This document shows positions 8,695 through 17,828 of a stretch of DNA of 64,000 bases, one piece after another. The first letter of the stretch is position 1. Every line of letters begins with the position of its first letter. The notes below the pieces were generated by a model, which saw only the letters and a program-made list of their open reading frames with translations, did not search any database and was not told the origin of the DNA. Origin of the DNA: Hahella sp. KA22. Lineage in GTDB: Bacteria; Pseudomonadota; Gammaproteobacteria; Pseudomonadales; Oleiphilaceae. The position numbers and the translations under genes are program-made. The stretch is taken from assembly GCF_004135205.1 (NCBI RefSeq), contig NZ_CP035490.1:4259644-4323643 (forward strand), given 5' to 3'.

Positions 8695-10281
8695 ATGGCC
8701 AGCATCAGCGTGCAAAACTTAACTTATCGCTTCGATAACGGCGACACCCTGTTTTCCGATCTGACGTTTACCCTGGACGATAAAATCACTGGTCTGGTGG
8801 GCCGCAACGGGGCGGGTAAATCCATCCTGGCGGCGCTGCTGACAGGGGAAAAGACGCCTTATTCCGGTTCGGTCAGCACTTTCTGCCGGGTGGGCGGGTT
8901 GCGTCAGATTGGCGCAGAAGAAAAGCTTGTGCAATATGAGACTGTCAGCGACTTTCTAGGCGTTCGCGCCAAGCTCGAAGCCCTCTCCCGAGTCGCTGCA
9001 GGCGGATGCGATCCTCATGACTTTGAATTGATCGGCGATAGCTGGCTGCTGCGGGAAGAACTAGAGCAGCAACTGCTGGCGCTGGGGCTGCCTGTAGACC
9101 CCTTTTTGCCTTGTCAGGCCCTGAGCGGCGGTCAGCTGACCCGACTCGCGCTACATCAGCTTTTCCAATCCGACTACGGCTATCTCATTCTCGATGAGCC
9201 AGGCAACCATCTGGATGAACAGGGCAAACACTGGTTGATCGAACAAATGCGGCGCTTCCACGGCGGCGTTCTGATCATCAGTCATGATCGCGATATTCTG
9301 CGTTGCGTGGATGACATTCTGGAACTGAACAGCCTCGGCGTGCGTCACTACGGCGGAGCCTACGATATTTACGCCGAACAGCGCGCCAATGAGCTGGCCA
9401 GCCAGGAACGACGCATCGACCATGCAAAGACGCAGATCAAGCAGATGCGCCAAACCATGCAAAGAAATCGTGAGAAAGCCCAACAGCGAGCTGGTCAAGG
9501 CAAACAGGTTGCGCGTTCGGGCAGTCAGGCGAAGGTTCTACTGAACAGCAAAAAGCAGGACGCAGAACGCGCCGGCGGCGCCCGAGAAAGTAACCAGAAT
9601 CGCCAAATGGCGCAGGTGCAGGACCAGCTTAGCAAGCTGAATAAGCAGCATGAAATGCTCAAACAGCAGAGCCTGTCTCTGGGCAAAACAGAGAAACGCG
9701 TCTCCCGCATTCTGGATATCACCGAATTGCGCCTGCCTTATATCCAACAGGAAAACGACATCACCTTCTCTGTCGATTTCGGAGAAAAAATCCGCCTGTC
9801 CGGCGCCAATGGCAGCGGTAAGTCCACCTTGCTGAAAGCGATCGCCAGCCGCCTGTCGCCCCTTCAAGGAGATATTCAGGTGCGCGCTGGCCTGTGCTAC
9901 CTGGATCAGCATTTCACCCTGCTGGATAGCGCCAAGTCCGCACAGGAAAACCTTGCGCATTTCTGCCCTCATCTGTCGGAAACAGATCAGCGCACGCTAT
10001 TGGCGGGGATTGGACTAAGAAGAGAGCGAGCGGATCAGGCAGTGGCCACTTTGAGTGGCGGCGAAAAAATGAAAGTCGCTATGCTGGCGATCAGTCATCA
10101 ACCCGGCGATACTCTGTTGTTGCTGGATGAACCGGACAATCACCTGGACCTGGATTCCCGGCTGATGTTGGCTCAAGCCCTACGCGACTTTACTGGGAGC
10201 TTATTAGTGGTCAGCCATGATCAGGACTTTATCGCCGACATAGGCGTAAGTGGAGAGATAAGCCTGGACAGCTCAGTCTGA
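8695..10281 (+). CDS. ABC-F family ATPase (duplicated ATP-binding cassettes)
   Basis: A 528-residue soluble protein with two ABC cassettes and no membrane domain. Cassette 1: GLVGRNGAGKS, LSGGQLTRLAL, LILDEPGNHLD and an ISHD switch. The charged linker (about residues 230-330) is rich in Gln, Lys and Arg. Cassette 2: GANGSGKST, LSGGEKMKVAML, LLLLDEPDNHLDLDSR and VSHDQDF. ABC-F proteins act on the ribosome, in translation or antibiotic protection; which subfamily this is cannot be told here. AGGAGG lies upstream of the ATG. Confidence 0.9.
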   Translation: MASISVQNLTYRFDNGDTLFSDLTFTLDDKITGLVGRNGAGKSILAALLTGEKTPYSGSVSTFCRVGGLRQIGAEEKLVQYETVSDFLGVRAKLEALSRVAAGGCDPHDFELIGDSWLLREELEQQLLALGLPVDPFLPCQALSGGQLTRLALHQLFQSDYGYLILDEPGNHLDEQGKHWLIEQMRRFHGGVLIISHDRDILRCVDDILELNSLGVRHYGGAYDIYAEQRANELASQERRIDHAKTQIKQMRQTMQRNREKAQQRAGQGKQVARSGSQAKVLLNSKKQDAERAGGARESNQNRQMAQVQDQLSKLNKQHEMLKQQSLSLGKTEKRVSRILDITELRLPYIQQENDITFSVDFGEKIRLSGANGSGKSTLLKAIASRLSPLQGDIQVRAGLCYLDQHFTLLDSAKSAQENLAHFCPHLSETDQRTLLAGIGLRRERADQAVATLSGGEKMKVAMLAISHQPGDTLLLLDEPDNHLDLDSRLMLAQALRDFTGSLLVVSHDQDFIADIGVSGEISLDSSV

Positions 10282-10368
10282 AATATGGAATGACGCAGGG
10301 GCATAAAATCAGGGCGTCACGCATAAACGCAACCGCCCTTATTGATCATTATTTAAGCGGCTGGCGGA

Positions 10369-10761
10369 TTACTGAGGAACCGGCACGCTGCTGTTAAAAA
10401 TGTCCCGATGCAGCTTCCATTTCCCGGCTTCTTTTTTCCAGATAACGACGTATTTACCTTGATCGAGCACTTGCCCGCCCTCGCCTTCAAGCGCGAACTT
10501 ACCGACTTCCGACGCGGCGTCCCCATATCCCTCTACTTCGAGGGTTTCCAGTTTCATTTCCTTAACGCCCATGTCCATGAAGGCTTGAAACGCGCCTTGA
10601 ATCGCCGGCTGCCCTTCCACAAAGTCGGCGTGGGGAGGCATCAGTTGCGCGTTATCCGTGTAGCAGGCGGCGATGCCAGCGGCGTCGCCCTGGCTGAAAG
10701 TGTTCATAAACACCTTCTCCGCCGCAAGAATAGCGGCCTGGACTTCTGTTGAAACGTTCAT
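10369..10761 (-). CDS. YybH-type SnoaL/NTF2-like protein (DUF4440-like)
   Basis: A 130-residue protein starting MNVSTEVQAAILAAEKVFM. The ATG at 10761 follows GGGAGGTTGGT, so it is preferred over the ATG six codons upstream. It has the pattern of stress-associated ketosteroid-isomerase homologues: FSQGDAAGIAACYTDNAQLMPP, GQPAIQGAFQ, and a C-terminal KYVVIWKKEAGKWKLHRDIFNSS. Catalytic function in this group is usually unknown. No operon partner lies close by on this strand. Confidence 0.8.
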   Translation of the reverse strand: MNVSTEVQAAILAAEKVFMNTFSQGDAAGIAACYTDNAQLMPPHADFVEGQPAIQGAFQAFMDMGVKEMKLETLEVEGYGDAASEVGKFALEGEGGQVLDQGKYVVIWKKEAGKWKLHRDIFNSSVPVPQ

Positions 10762-10976
10762 ACCAACCTCCCGCTTCATCAGTTAGGGTTTGTTATTGCA
10801 CTCAGGCTATCGATTAAAAAGTAGACGCATGCGGACATTGAGGCAAATATCCAATAACGCGGAAATTAAGCCGCACAGTTATAAGCGCGCATTTTTAGTT
10901 CCATCGAAGCATCCCTTCTTCGATGAGTGACAAGCTCGCCACGACCGTTGTTCATCGATGGTCGTCGCGTTGCTTT

Positions 10977-11477
10977 TTAGAGTCTGCTGTAAACAATCAC
11001 CGTGCGGTCAAGATAGGCTTCATCGGTCACTACATTCACCGTGCGCACCAGTTTATCGTCCACGCGATAGATCTGATCGCTGATAGTGGTGTCGCCATCG
11101 TCATAGCGGAGAATGACTGAATATCGGTTGGTTGGGGCAGCCCACGAGGGAATATCGTCCGCCTGCAGAAACACGCCGGACCTGTGTGTTTTCACCACGC
11201 CACTGAATGGAACCACTTGAGGCGTCAAAACACCGTCCGTGTCGAACCATTTAACCTCGGGTTCGCCCTCTTTTTCTTCAGTAAAGAAACCGTTTTCTTC
11301 TATGGTTAAAGTCAGCCCGCTAGCAGGAGCGACGCTATCAACCAACTCTTCGCCAGAGCCGCGCAGCCCTGATTTGATTCTGTCGTCATGCACGCCGCCC
11401 GGCTCCTGTGCGATGTCGCTACTGACAGAAATGCTTCCATCCAGCAGCCATGTGCCAACAAGGGATTCTATGCTCAT
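10977..11477 (-). CDS. Lipocalin-like hypothetical protein
   Basis: A 166-residue soluble protein starting MSIESLVGTWLLDGSI. The opening LVGTW and the closing DDKLVRTVNVVTDEAYLDRTVIVYSRL, with many short beta-strand-like stretches between, resemble bacterial lipocalin-like or DUF proteins that measure 'GTW...' at the N-terminus. No signal peptide is present. It is a single gene. Function is unknown; the family label is tentative. Confidence 0.6.
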   Translation of the reverse strand: MSIESLVGTWLLDGSISVSSDIAQEPGGVHDDRIKSGLRGSGEELVDSVAPASGLTLTIEENGFFTEEKEGEPEVKWFDTDGVLTPQVVPFSGVVKTHRSGVFLQADDIPSWAAPTNRYSVILRYDDGDTTISDQIYRVDDKLVRTVNVVTDEAYLDRTVIVYSRL

Positions 11478-11706
11478 AGGGATACTCTTATAGGTAATAT
11501 TCTATCTTGTTTCCTGCGCCTGATTTTTATTGGCGTCACCGCCAATCCTACCTAATTTGCAAAGGGATTTGTTTTAAGAATTTCTAACGTTTTCGCTGAG
11601 TTATGCTTGAACTTTTGTCGCTGACATTTTCATTTAACTTAACAACGACAGGGCCCTGATCGCCTGGAAGTGATAGAATCCCTCCTCTTTTTCAGGGCGC
11701 TCAATA

Positions 11707-12279
11707 ATGGAATTACATAAGCTGGGATATGACGAAAAGTGGCTGGCATATCAGATTCTCGATCCAGAGCTATTCAAACAACAATGCCAAGCCTATGAGG
11801 AAAACGGCGACAGCCATACAGAGCACTATCGCTACGCAGCCTTTTTGCACTGGATCGCAACCAGAGCCGCCGCCCCGGATGAGGCGCTCAACCACTTCGT
11901 GGAACTGACGCTGAGTGACCCAGACAGCATGATGGGAGGAAGCGCGTTTATTCAGTTACTGTCGGCGTCCTGGCTGACAGACCCGCAATTCGACTTGCTC
12001 AGTCGCCGGGCGCAGGAGTTGGGAAACTGGACAACCGACAAGGTTGAGCGGGTCGCCCTGATGCGACGCCTGAGAACCGGCGGCTTAACCCCGTCCCTTT
12101 TTCGAGATTGTTTGCAACTGGAGGATTCCAGCCTTCATGAAATCCTGCTGAAACGTAGCGATATGGACCAGGACATGATGAAAGCACTTGCGGAGCACGG
12201 AGCCAATAAACGCATTCGCAATCTGGCGAAACAGTATTCTGCGTCGAAGAAGCGCTGGGGAGACGCCGCACAACCATGA
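11707..12279 (+). CDS. Hypothetical protein, overlapping start of DUF6210-like gene
   Basis: A 190-residue soluble, mostly helical protein, starting MELHKLGYDEKWLAYQ. I do not recognise it. It has an acidic N-terminal half (LDPELFKQQCQAYEENGD) and a basic end (NKRIRNLAKQYSASKKRWG). Its TGA overlaps the ATG of the next frame (ATGA at 12276-12279), implying translational coupling. Such paired small genes in accessory DNA are often toxin/immunity or defence parts, but nothing in the sequence proves that here. Confidence 0.7.
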   Translation: MELHKLGYDEKWLAYQILDPELFKQQCQAYEENGDSHTEHYRYAAFLHWIATRAAAPDEALNHFVELTLSDPDSMMGGSAFIQLLSASWLTDPQFDLLSRRAQELGNWTTDKVERVALMRRLRTGGLTPSLFRDCLQLEDSSLHEILLKRSDMDQDMMKALAEHGANKRIRNLAKQYSASKKRWGDAAQP

Positions 12280-12584
12280 AAATCACCTTATACGATTCTG
12301 TCGGAACCGCCATCATTATCGGTTGTAAATCCGGGGTGATTTACAGCAATCAAACCGGCGGGACCGCCTGCTTGCAGCCCGAATACGAAGGCGTATTGAT
12401 CCCCATTGCGAACACAATTGGTATACCGAACTTGAATCTGGTCAGCCCTGAAAAACTACTCAACTGCGCAGAGCGCCCGTTCGCCCTGAGCCTGTCGAAG
12501 GGCCTCCCAGAGCGCCTCCACCCCAGTCGGCTCAAGTGGACGTTATTTCCCGTTGGGTCAGTTTTGGCTCAAGGTCACTGCTAG
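12276..12584 (+). pseudogene. DUF6210-like gene truncated by repeat array
   Basis: The first 65 codons look like a real protein: MKITLYDSVGTAIII, GVIYSNQTGGTACLQPE, then a LIPIANTIG stretch, resembling the N-terminus of DUF6210 proteins, which are normally longer than 140 residues. From about position 12475 the frame enters the repeat array and reads ALSLSKGLPERL, the translated repeat seen in many genomes. The natural 3' half is missing: on the far side of the array comes the stop of the dehydratase gene, not the rest of this one. It is therefore a truncated gene. The DUF6210 match is from memory of the family pattern and is uncertain. Confidence 0.6.
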
Positions 12585-13362
12585 ACTGCCGCCCTTCGAC
12601 AAGCTCAGGGCGAACGGTTTCTTGGTGGTGGTTATTATCCAGACAGCCAGATCGCTGCCGCCTTTCCGATAAAGGAGAGGACACGTAAGCAAACCACAAA
12701 CGACACCCTGTTCGCCCTGAGCCTGTCGAAGGGCCTCCCAGAGCGCCTCCACCCCAGTCGGCTCAAGTGGACGTTATTTCCCGTTGGGTCAATTTTGGCT
12801 CAAGGTCACTGCTAGACTGCCGCCCTTCGACAAGCTCAGGGCGAACGGTTTCTTGGTGGTGGTTATTATCCAGACAGCCAGATCGCTGCCGCCTTTCCGA
12901 TAAAGGAGAGGACAAGTAAGCAAACCACAAACGCCCCCCCCCTTTCGTCCGGAGCCCGTCGAAGGCCATCCTGAAGACTACTCGACTAGGCAACCCCGTT
13001 CGCCCTGAGCCTGTCGAAGGGCTTTCCAGAGCGCCTCCAACCCAGTCGGCTCAAGTGGACGTTATTTCTCGTTGGGTCAGTTTTGGTTCAAGGCCACTGC
13101 GAGACTGCCGCCCTTCGACAAGCTCAGGGCGAACGGTTTCTTGGTGGTGGTTATTATCCAGACAGCCAGATCACTGCCGCCTTTCCGATAAAGGAGAGGA
13201 CACGTAAGCAAACCACAAACGACACCCTGTTCGCCCGGAGCCCGTCGAAGGCCATCCTGAGAGACTACCCGAGTATAGCCCTAGGCCTGTCGAAGCCATC
13301 CTGAAGACTAATCGACTAGGCAACCCCGTTCGCCCTGAGCCTGTCGAAGGGCCTCCCAGAGC
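12477..13362. repeat. Tandem array of about 231-bp units with inverted-repeat ends
   Basis: The palindromic core TTCGCCCTGAGCCTGTCG occurs at 12480, 12711, 12999 and 13329, with a variant at 13230. Its reverse complement, GCCCTTCGACAAGCTCAGG, occurs inside each unit near 12592, 12830 and 13110. Spacing is 231, 288 and 231 bp; the 288-bp unit carries an extra 57-bp piece. Each unit holds the sequence from CTCCCAGAGCGCC through GGTTATTATCCAGACAGCC to CACAAACGACACC. The array starts within the DUF6210-like frame and stops a few bases before the dehydratase stop codon. It looks like a REP/BIME-like array grown by unequal recombination. Confidence 0.85.
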
Positions 13363-13369
13363 GACAAAC

Positions 13370-14287
13370 TTATCCCGTTTCCGCCCACTTGCGAATCTGA
13401 TCAATCGTCGCTGTCGCCCCGCCGCACACAATCACCAAAATCCTGTCGAATGTCGCCAGAACAGGATGGTTTTCATACACAACCGCCAGACTGGCCCCGC
13501 ATGCCGGCTCGACCAAAATGCGATGATCCGTCAGAAACCGCTCACAGGCGGATAACGCGCTGGGGTCAGAAACAACAACGCTGAGAATACTATGTTGCTT
13601 CGCACATTCCAGGGCTCTCGCCGATACCCGCTTGGCGCCCAAGGACGTAGCGATGCTGTCGATACGCTCCAGCTCTATGCTATGTCCCACCTCCAACGCC
13701 GCGTGAAAGGACGCTGCGCCTTGAGTTTCAACAGCGATAACGGGAACATCCGCCCACTGATTACGCTGCAAGCCCTCGACCACGCCAGAGAGCATGCCGC
13801 CTCCCCCCACACAGAGCAGCACCGCGTCCGGCTTCATTCCCGCTCTAGCGACTTCATCTATCATGGTCGCATGTCCCCGCCACAGCAGAGGATCATCGAA
13901 GGGATGAATAAAGGCGTCCGTGGCGCCAACCAGCGCTAGCGCATGCTCATTCGCCTCCTGCCAGCTTCCGCCGTGAACGATCACTTCCGCCTGTTCCTGA
14001 CGCAGCAGCTCTTTGGCTCTCGCGGTCGTGGTTTCCGGCACGACCACGAGGGCGGGAACGCCCAAACAACGCCCCGCATAGGCGACCGCCAATCCTGCAT
14101 TGCCGCCGGAGGAGCTGATAAAACGTTGCGCACCCTGCTTTTTGTGATGCTCGCAGGCGGCGCCTACGCCGCGAATCTTGAAAGAGCCCGGCGGCTGCAA
14201 CGCCTCCAGCTTTAACCAGATCGAACGTTGCGACGCCACGCTCAATGGCCGCGATTCCAGCAAAGGCGTTTCGATATGCAGGCTCAT
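13370..14287 (-). CDS. PLP-dependent serine/threonine dehydratase
   Basis: A 305-residue fold-type II PLP enzyme. PPGSFKIRG near residue 37 holds the PLP lysine; SSSGGNAGLA and the GGGGML phosphate-binding loop follow, as in L-serine/L-threonine ammonia-lyases. The length and the near-absence of an ACT domain fit the short serine dehydratase type (product pyruvate or 2-oxobutyrate plus ammonia). The start has GGGGAG upstream. It is divergent from the broken AraC gene, likely its former regulator. The repeat array lies directly at its 3' end. Confidence 0.88.
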   Translation of the reverse strand: MSLHIETPLLESRPLSVASQRSIWLKLEALQPPGSFKIRGVGAACEHHKKQGAQRFISSSGGNAGLAVAYAGRCLGVPALVVVPETTTARAKELLRQEQAEVIVHGGSWQEANEHALALVGATDAFIHPFDDPLLWRGHATMIDEVARAGMKPDAVLLCVGGGGMLSGVVEGLQRNQWADVPVIAVETQGAASFHAALEVGHSIELERIDSIATSLGAKRVSARALECAKQHSILSVVVSDPSALSACERFLTDHRILVEPACGASLAVVYENHPVLATFDRILVIVCGGATATIDQIRKWAETG

Positions 14288-14505
14288 TATGCTCCCCTCA
14301 TCTTCTTGTGATTTTGTATGGAAAATAATCCTGTCAGGCCACTAGTGAGATCGTGACGACCGACCCGATCCGACGATAGCTCAGAAAGAAACTCCTGCCT
14401 TGTAAAATATTGACGCCTGGCCCGGCCTTCCCGCAGATGGTAAGGGTTGTTATAGTCCTTTTGCTCCGTAGGTTTCACGTCTGACTCCAACTTTTCCAAT
14501 CGCCC

Positions 14506-15287
14506 ATGAATGACAGCATTCAGTATCAACGCTGCGCCGACATCCCCGGACTGGTGCTCGGCGCAGGTCGCTTCGCCCAGTTTGATTTCGGCCGCCATTA
14601 CCATCTCGATTATCACATCGGCATCGTCACGGAAGGCGTGCAGCGTCAGCAATATAAGGGGGAGACACAGGTTCTGGGCCCCGGTTTTATTTCACTGATG
14701 GCGCCTGCGATAGCGACGCCTACACATTGAGAACCTTTCGGGTCTCACAGGACTTGATGCAGGAAGCCAGCGCAGAACTCAGCGACGCGCATCTTGGCCC
14801 GGAACTGTTTGGCAATGTCATTGAGGATTCAGCGACTGCGACGCGTCTGTTCCATCTGCACAACGCCATGTGCTCAGAGAGAGTTTCCACGCTGGCGATA
14901 CAGTCAGAATGGCTGTCAGTGCTGGACGCATTATTCACGCAGACGCGGGCCATCAAGCCCAGACGCGATCCCAATACCCTTTCCCATGCACAGTGGCGAC
15001 GCATCCATGATTACTGTCTGGCGAATCTATCCGAAAAAATCACCCTGGACGATTTAGCGACCCTATGCGGCCTGGGTCGTTTCCTCTTTCTCCGCCAGTT
15101 CAAGCGCACTGTAGGCATGACGCCCCAAGCCTGGCTATTGCGACTCCGCCTGGAACAAGCCTGCGCCCTGCTGACCCAAGGCTCCCTCTCCATCGCACAC
15201 ATCGCCCAACGCGTCGGCTTCTACGACCAAAGCCACTTTAACCGGAGTTTCAGACAGGCGTTTGGGGTGGCGCCGTCGGGGTATTAG
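14506..15287 (+). pseudogene. AraC-family regulator broken by a frameshift
   Basis: The first frame (14506-14730) encodes the N-terminal sensing domain (FDFGRHYHLDYHIGIVTEG, PGFISLMAP) and stops at 14730. The second frame (from about 14700 to 15287) continues with DAYTLRTFRVSQ and a full two-helix AraC DNA-binding domain (ITLDDLATLCGLGRFLFLRQFKR, then IAQRVGFYDQSHFNRSFRQAFG). In intact relatives 'LMAPGE.HDG' joins these parts, so a few bases are missing near 14703. A real mutation and a sequencing error look the same. It is divergent from the dehydratase gene, so it may once have controlled it. Confidence 0.78.
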
Positions 15288-15308
15288 GTGTGAACAGTCC
15301 TAATAGAA

Positions 15309-15833
15309 TTACTGACCATATTGGATTCGCTTGAAAGAGACGGCGCCTTTTGAGTTTGCCGCTGTCGAAAAGAATGTCCCCGACATGCTATCGCTAGACT
15401 CGGCGACTAAATGAACAAATGTTGAACTTTTTCTGATTAGCCCATCTTCCTTCAAAGTTAAGTCGACCAGATTATCCGAAAAGAATTTATACGTTATCGT
15501 GCCTGAAATTTCCGAGTGGCTTCTCTTGGAGGGGTGATATGCTATGGACTCGCTATTTGTTTCTTCCGCGACCTTTTCGCCTAAACCGGAAATACCAAGG
15601 CCGTTTTGGATTAGAAAAATTTCATGAGTAGCTGTCATCCCCTTGTAAGGGTTGTACTCGGTATTCTCAACATAAAACTCCACTTTCCAGCGCCCACTCA
15701 AACGATCAACTTTATAGAGATAGTCATTCCAAAGCCCAAAGATAATGGCTATCAGAATTGCGGAAATTATGTTCTCGCTAATTCCCTTAAAATGACTTGG
15801 CAGTCCTCTTAATTTCCTTACCACTGATTTCAT
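15309..15833 (-). CDS. Hypothetical membrane-anchored protein
   Basis: A 174-residue protein starting MKSVVRKLRGLPSHFKG. Residues about 22-40 (NIISAILIAIIFGLWNDYLY) form one transmembrane segment, followed by a soluble beta-rich domain (LSGRWKVEFYVEN, HSEISGTITYKF). The 'GRWKV...' pattern recalls lipocalin-like or DUF domains but I do not recognise the family. The ATG at 15833 is preferred to a GTG at 15845. AT content is higher than in its neighbours, which fits an acquired gene. Confidence 0.65.
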   Translation of the reverse strand: MKSVVRKLRGLPSHFKGISENIISAILIAIIFGLWNDYLYKVDRLSGRWKVEFYVENTEYNPYKGMTATHEIFLIQNGLGISGLGEKVAEETNSESIAYHPSKRSHSEISGTITYKFFSDNLVDLTLKEDGLIRKSSTFVHLVAESSDSMSGTFFSTAANSKGAVSFKRIQYGQ

Positions 15834-16028
15834 AGTTCCAATCACTGTGGAGTCGCCAAACGCGGTGCCATCACCTTACCTCTCCCAAGTCTATGAGATT
15901 AATACGGCGAATTTTCGAGGTTGAGAGTAAAAATTTAGACTCGCTGTTCCTGAAGGGCAAATACAACTTCACGCACAAATTTGCATCAGTCCTCGTCAAT
16001 ATCTTACGCTGAAGGGGAGTAGCCCCCA

Positions 16029-17747
16029 TCAACTCATCATCTGCCAGATCAACACTGCCATAAGCACCAACGAAACCCCTTGCCAAAACATCACCGGGTT
16101 ACGCTCCAGAATGGGAGGCCGGGTCTGGTTGAGGTAGGCGGGGTTGGGGTGACGGAGGTCGTGGAGGAATTCCGAGATTTCGGTGTAGCGTTTGTGGGGA
16201 TTGGGGTGGACGGCTTTCTTGAGGGTGGCGTCTATCCAGGCGGGGATGTCTCGTTCTTCGCTGAGCACGGATTTGTAGGTGAGACGCTTCTGTGCGCCTG
16301 CGGTGCGGGTTTTAGCGACGTCGGCGCCATAGGGAAATCCGCCGGACAGCAGATGATAGGTCAGCACGCCCAATGAATAGAGGTCAGAGCCGGGGGAACC
16401 GACTTCGCCGAGGAAATATTCTGGCGCCGCATATAGGGCTGTGCCAAGCAAATTCGGCTGACGCACGCCCTGGTCGTTTTCTGCAACGCCGCCTACCCGG
16501 GTTGAGCCGAAATCTATGATTTTCACTACGCCAGACGCGTCGATCATCAGGTTGTCCGGTTTTAGGTCCTGATGCAGCATGTCCATGCGGTGAAAAGCCA
16601 TCACCCCTTTCGCCGCTTGCTCCACTATGCCTCTTACCGTTTCCAGATCCGGTCGCGGGTGGTCCCGCAGCCATTGGCTCAGCGTTCGGCCTTCAATGTA
16701 TTCGCTCACTGTGTAGAGGTAGCATCGCGGGCGCTCGAACTGCGCGGCCTTCGCTACATGCAGGCTATTAATGCGGCGTGCGATCCATTCTTCCATGAGC
16801 AGGCGCTCCAGATAGGCGGGGTCGCCCTGCTGATCCGTCGCAGGCGTTTTTATTATCACTTTGGTTTTAGAAGCGAGATCTAAAGCGAGATAAACATGGC
16901 TACAGCTGCTGGTTTGCAGGCAGCGCAGGATTTGATAGCCATCAAACTCCGCTCCGGCATGCAAAATCGGGGGAAGCGGTAAGGATTCCACCTGTTGTTG
17001 GAACAAAGAATCCACGTCACAGGGCAACGCCTCTACGCGAATGATCTGCAGCGTCAGGTTGTCCTTACTGCCCTGCTCCAACGCATAATCGACCATGCGT
17101 TTGGCGATAGCGTCCAGATCATCGGGCTCCTGTAACGCCTCGATCAAAGTATGGGCGTCGCAGTATTCATACACGCCGTCGGTGGCCATGATAAAGATAT
17201 CGCCCAGCCTGAGCCGCAATGGCTGGTAGTCGATTTCAATGTGTTCTCTGAATCCCAGCGCTCGGCTCAGATAGCTCTGACTTTGCGACACCCACAAACG
17301 GTGATCATGGGTCAACTGCTCCAGAGCCCCGTCCCGCAGACGGTAAACGCGGGTGTCGCCGACATGAAGGATATGCGCAATGTCGGACTTGAACACCACC
17401 GCGCTAAACGTACAGACGTAGCCTTTTTCCTTGTCATAACGATACACGCTGCGCTGGCCTTCGGCATACAGCCAGGAGTTGGTCGCCCGCAAAACCCGCT
17501 GCGCCGCGTGCTGCACAGTCCAGGCGTCGGAGGTGCAGAAGTAGTCCTCCAGAAAACTTTTCACCGCCGTCTCACTGGCGACCTGACTGATCGAGCTGCT
17601 GCTGACCCCATCGGCCATCGCAAACACAGCGCCTTTCATGGTGAGTTGCGCACCCTTGGGAACACAACCGCCATGAAAATCCTGATTGATCTCTTTGCGG
17701 CCTTTATCGGTCCATTGACCGAAGGAAAGCGTCAGCTCATTGCGCAT
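16029..17747 (-). CDS. Bifunctional PP2C phosphatase / Ser-Thr protein kinase
   Basis: A 572-residue fusion. Residues 1-240 are a PP2C phosphatase (GRKEINQDF, AMADGVSSS, HVGDTRVYRL, MATDGVYEY, SKDNLTL). Residues about 265-530 are a kinase domain with MLHQDLKPDNLMID, IDFGSTR and a YAAPEYF activation segment. The glycine-rich loop is weak (CLQTSSCSHVYLAL, no GxGxxG). A single C-terminal membrane helix (WQGVSLVLMAVLIWQMM) anchors it. This fusion is known near nitrate/nitrite assimilation genes in Pseudomonas and marine relatives, which fits the FNT transporter 80 bp upstream on the same strand. Its targets are unknown. Confidence 0.88.
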   Translation of the reverse strand: MRNELTLSFGQWTDKGRKEINQDFHGGCVPKGAQLTMKGAVFAMADGVSSSSISQVASETAVKSFLEDYFCTSDAWTVQHAAQRVLRATNSWLYAEGQRSVYRYDKEKGYVCTFSAVVFKSDIAHILHVGDTRVYRLRDGALEQLTHDHRLWVSQSQSYLSRALGFREHIEIDYQPLRLRLGDIFIMATDGVYEYCDAHTLIEALQEPDDLDAIAKRMVDYALEQGSKDNLTLQIIRVEALPCDVDSLFQQQVESLPLPPILHAGAEFDGYQILRCLQTSSCSHVYLALDLASKTKVIIKTPATDQQGDPAYLERLLMEEWIARRINSLHVAKAAQFERPRCYLYTVSEYIEGRTLSQWLRDHPRPDLETVRGIVEQAAKGVMAFHRMDMLHQDLKPDNLMIDASGVVKIIDFGSTRVGGVAENDQGVRQPNLLGTALYAAPEYFLGEVGSPGSDLYSLGVLTYHLLSGGFPYGADVAKTRTAGAQKRLTYKSVLSEERDIPAWIDATLKKAVHPNPHKRYTEISEFLHDLRHPNPAYLNQTRPPILERNPVMFWQGVSLVLMAVLIWQMMS

Positions 17748-17828
17748 AAATGTAGTGAGCCCCGACGTCCGTTCGCAGACGCCAGGGCCGGCAACTGTCC
17801 TCAGGTGTTGTGTAATCAGGCGCGCCGA

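Noticed and set aside
12477-13362. Possible CRISPR array
   Set aside because: Repeat units are about 231 bp with conserved spacers between palindromes, not short repeats with unique spacers, and no cas gene is present.
14287-14652. 121-codon minus-strand frame upstream of the dehydratase
   Set aside because: Antisense to the AraC N-terminal region, which has clear family signatures.
15871-16086. 71-codon minus-strand frame
   Set aside because: Overlaps the 3' end of the kinase gene on the same strand and has no ribosome binding site or known pattern.
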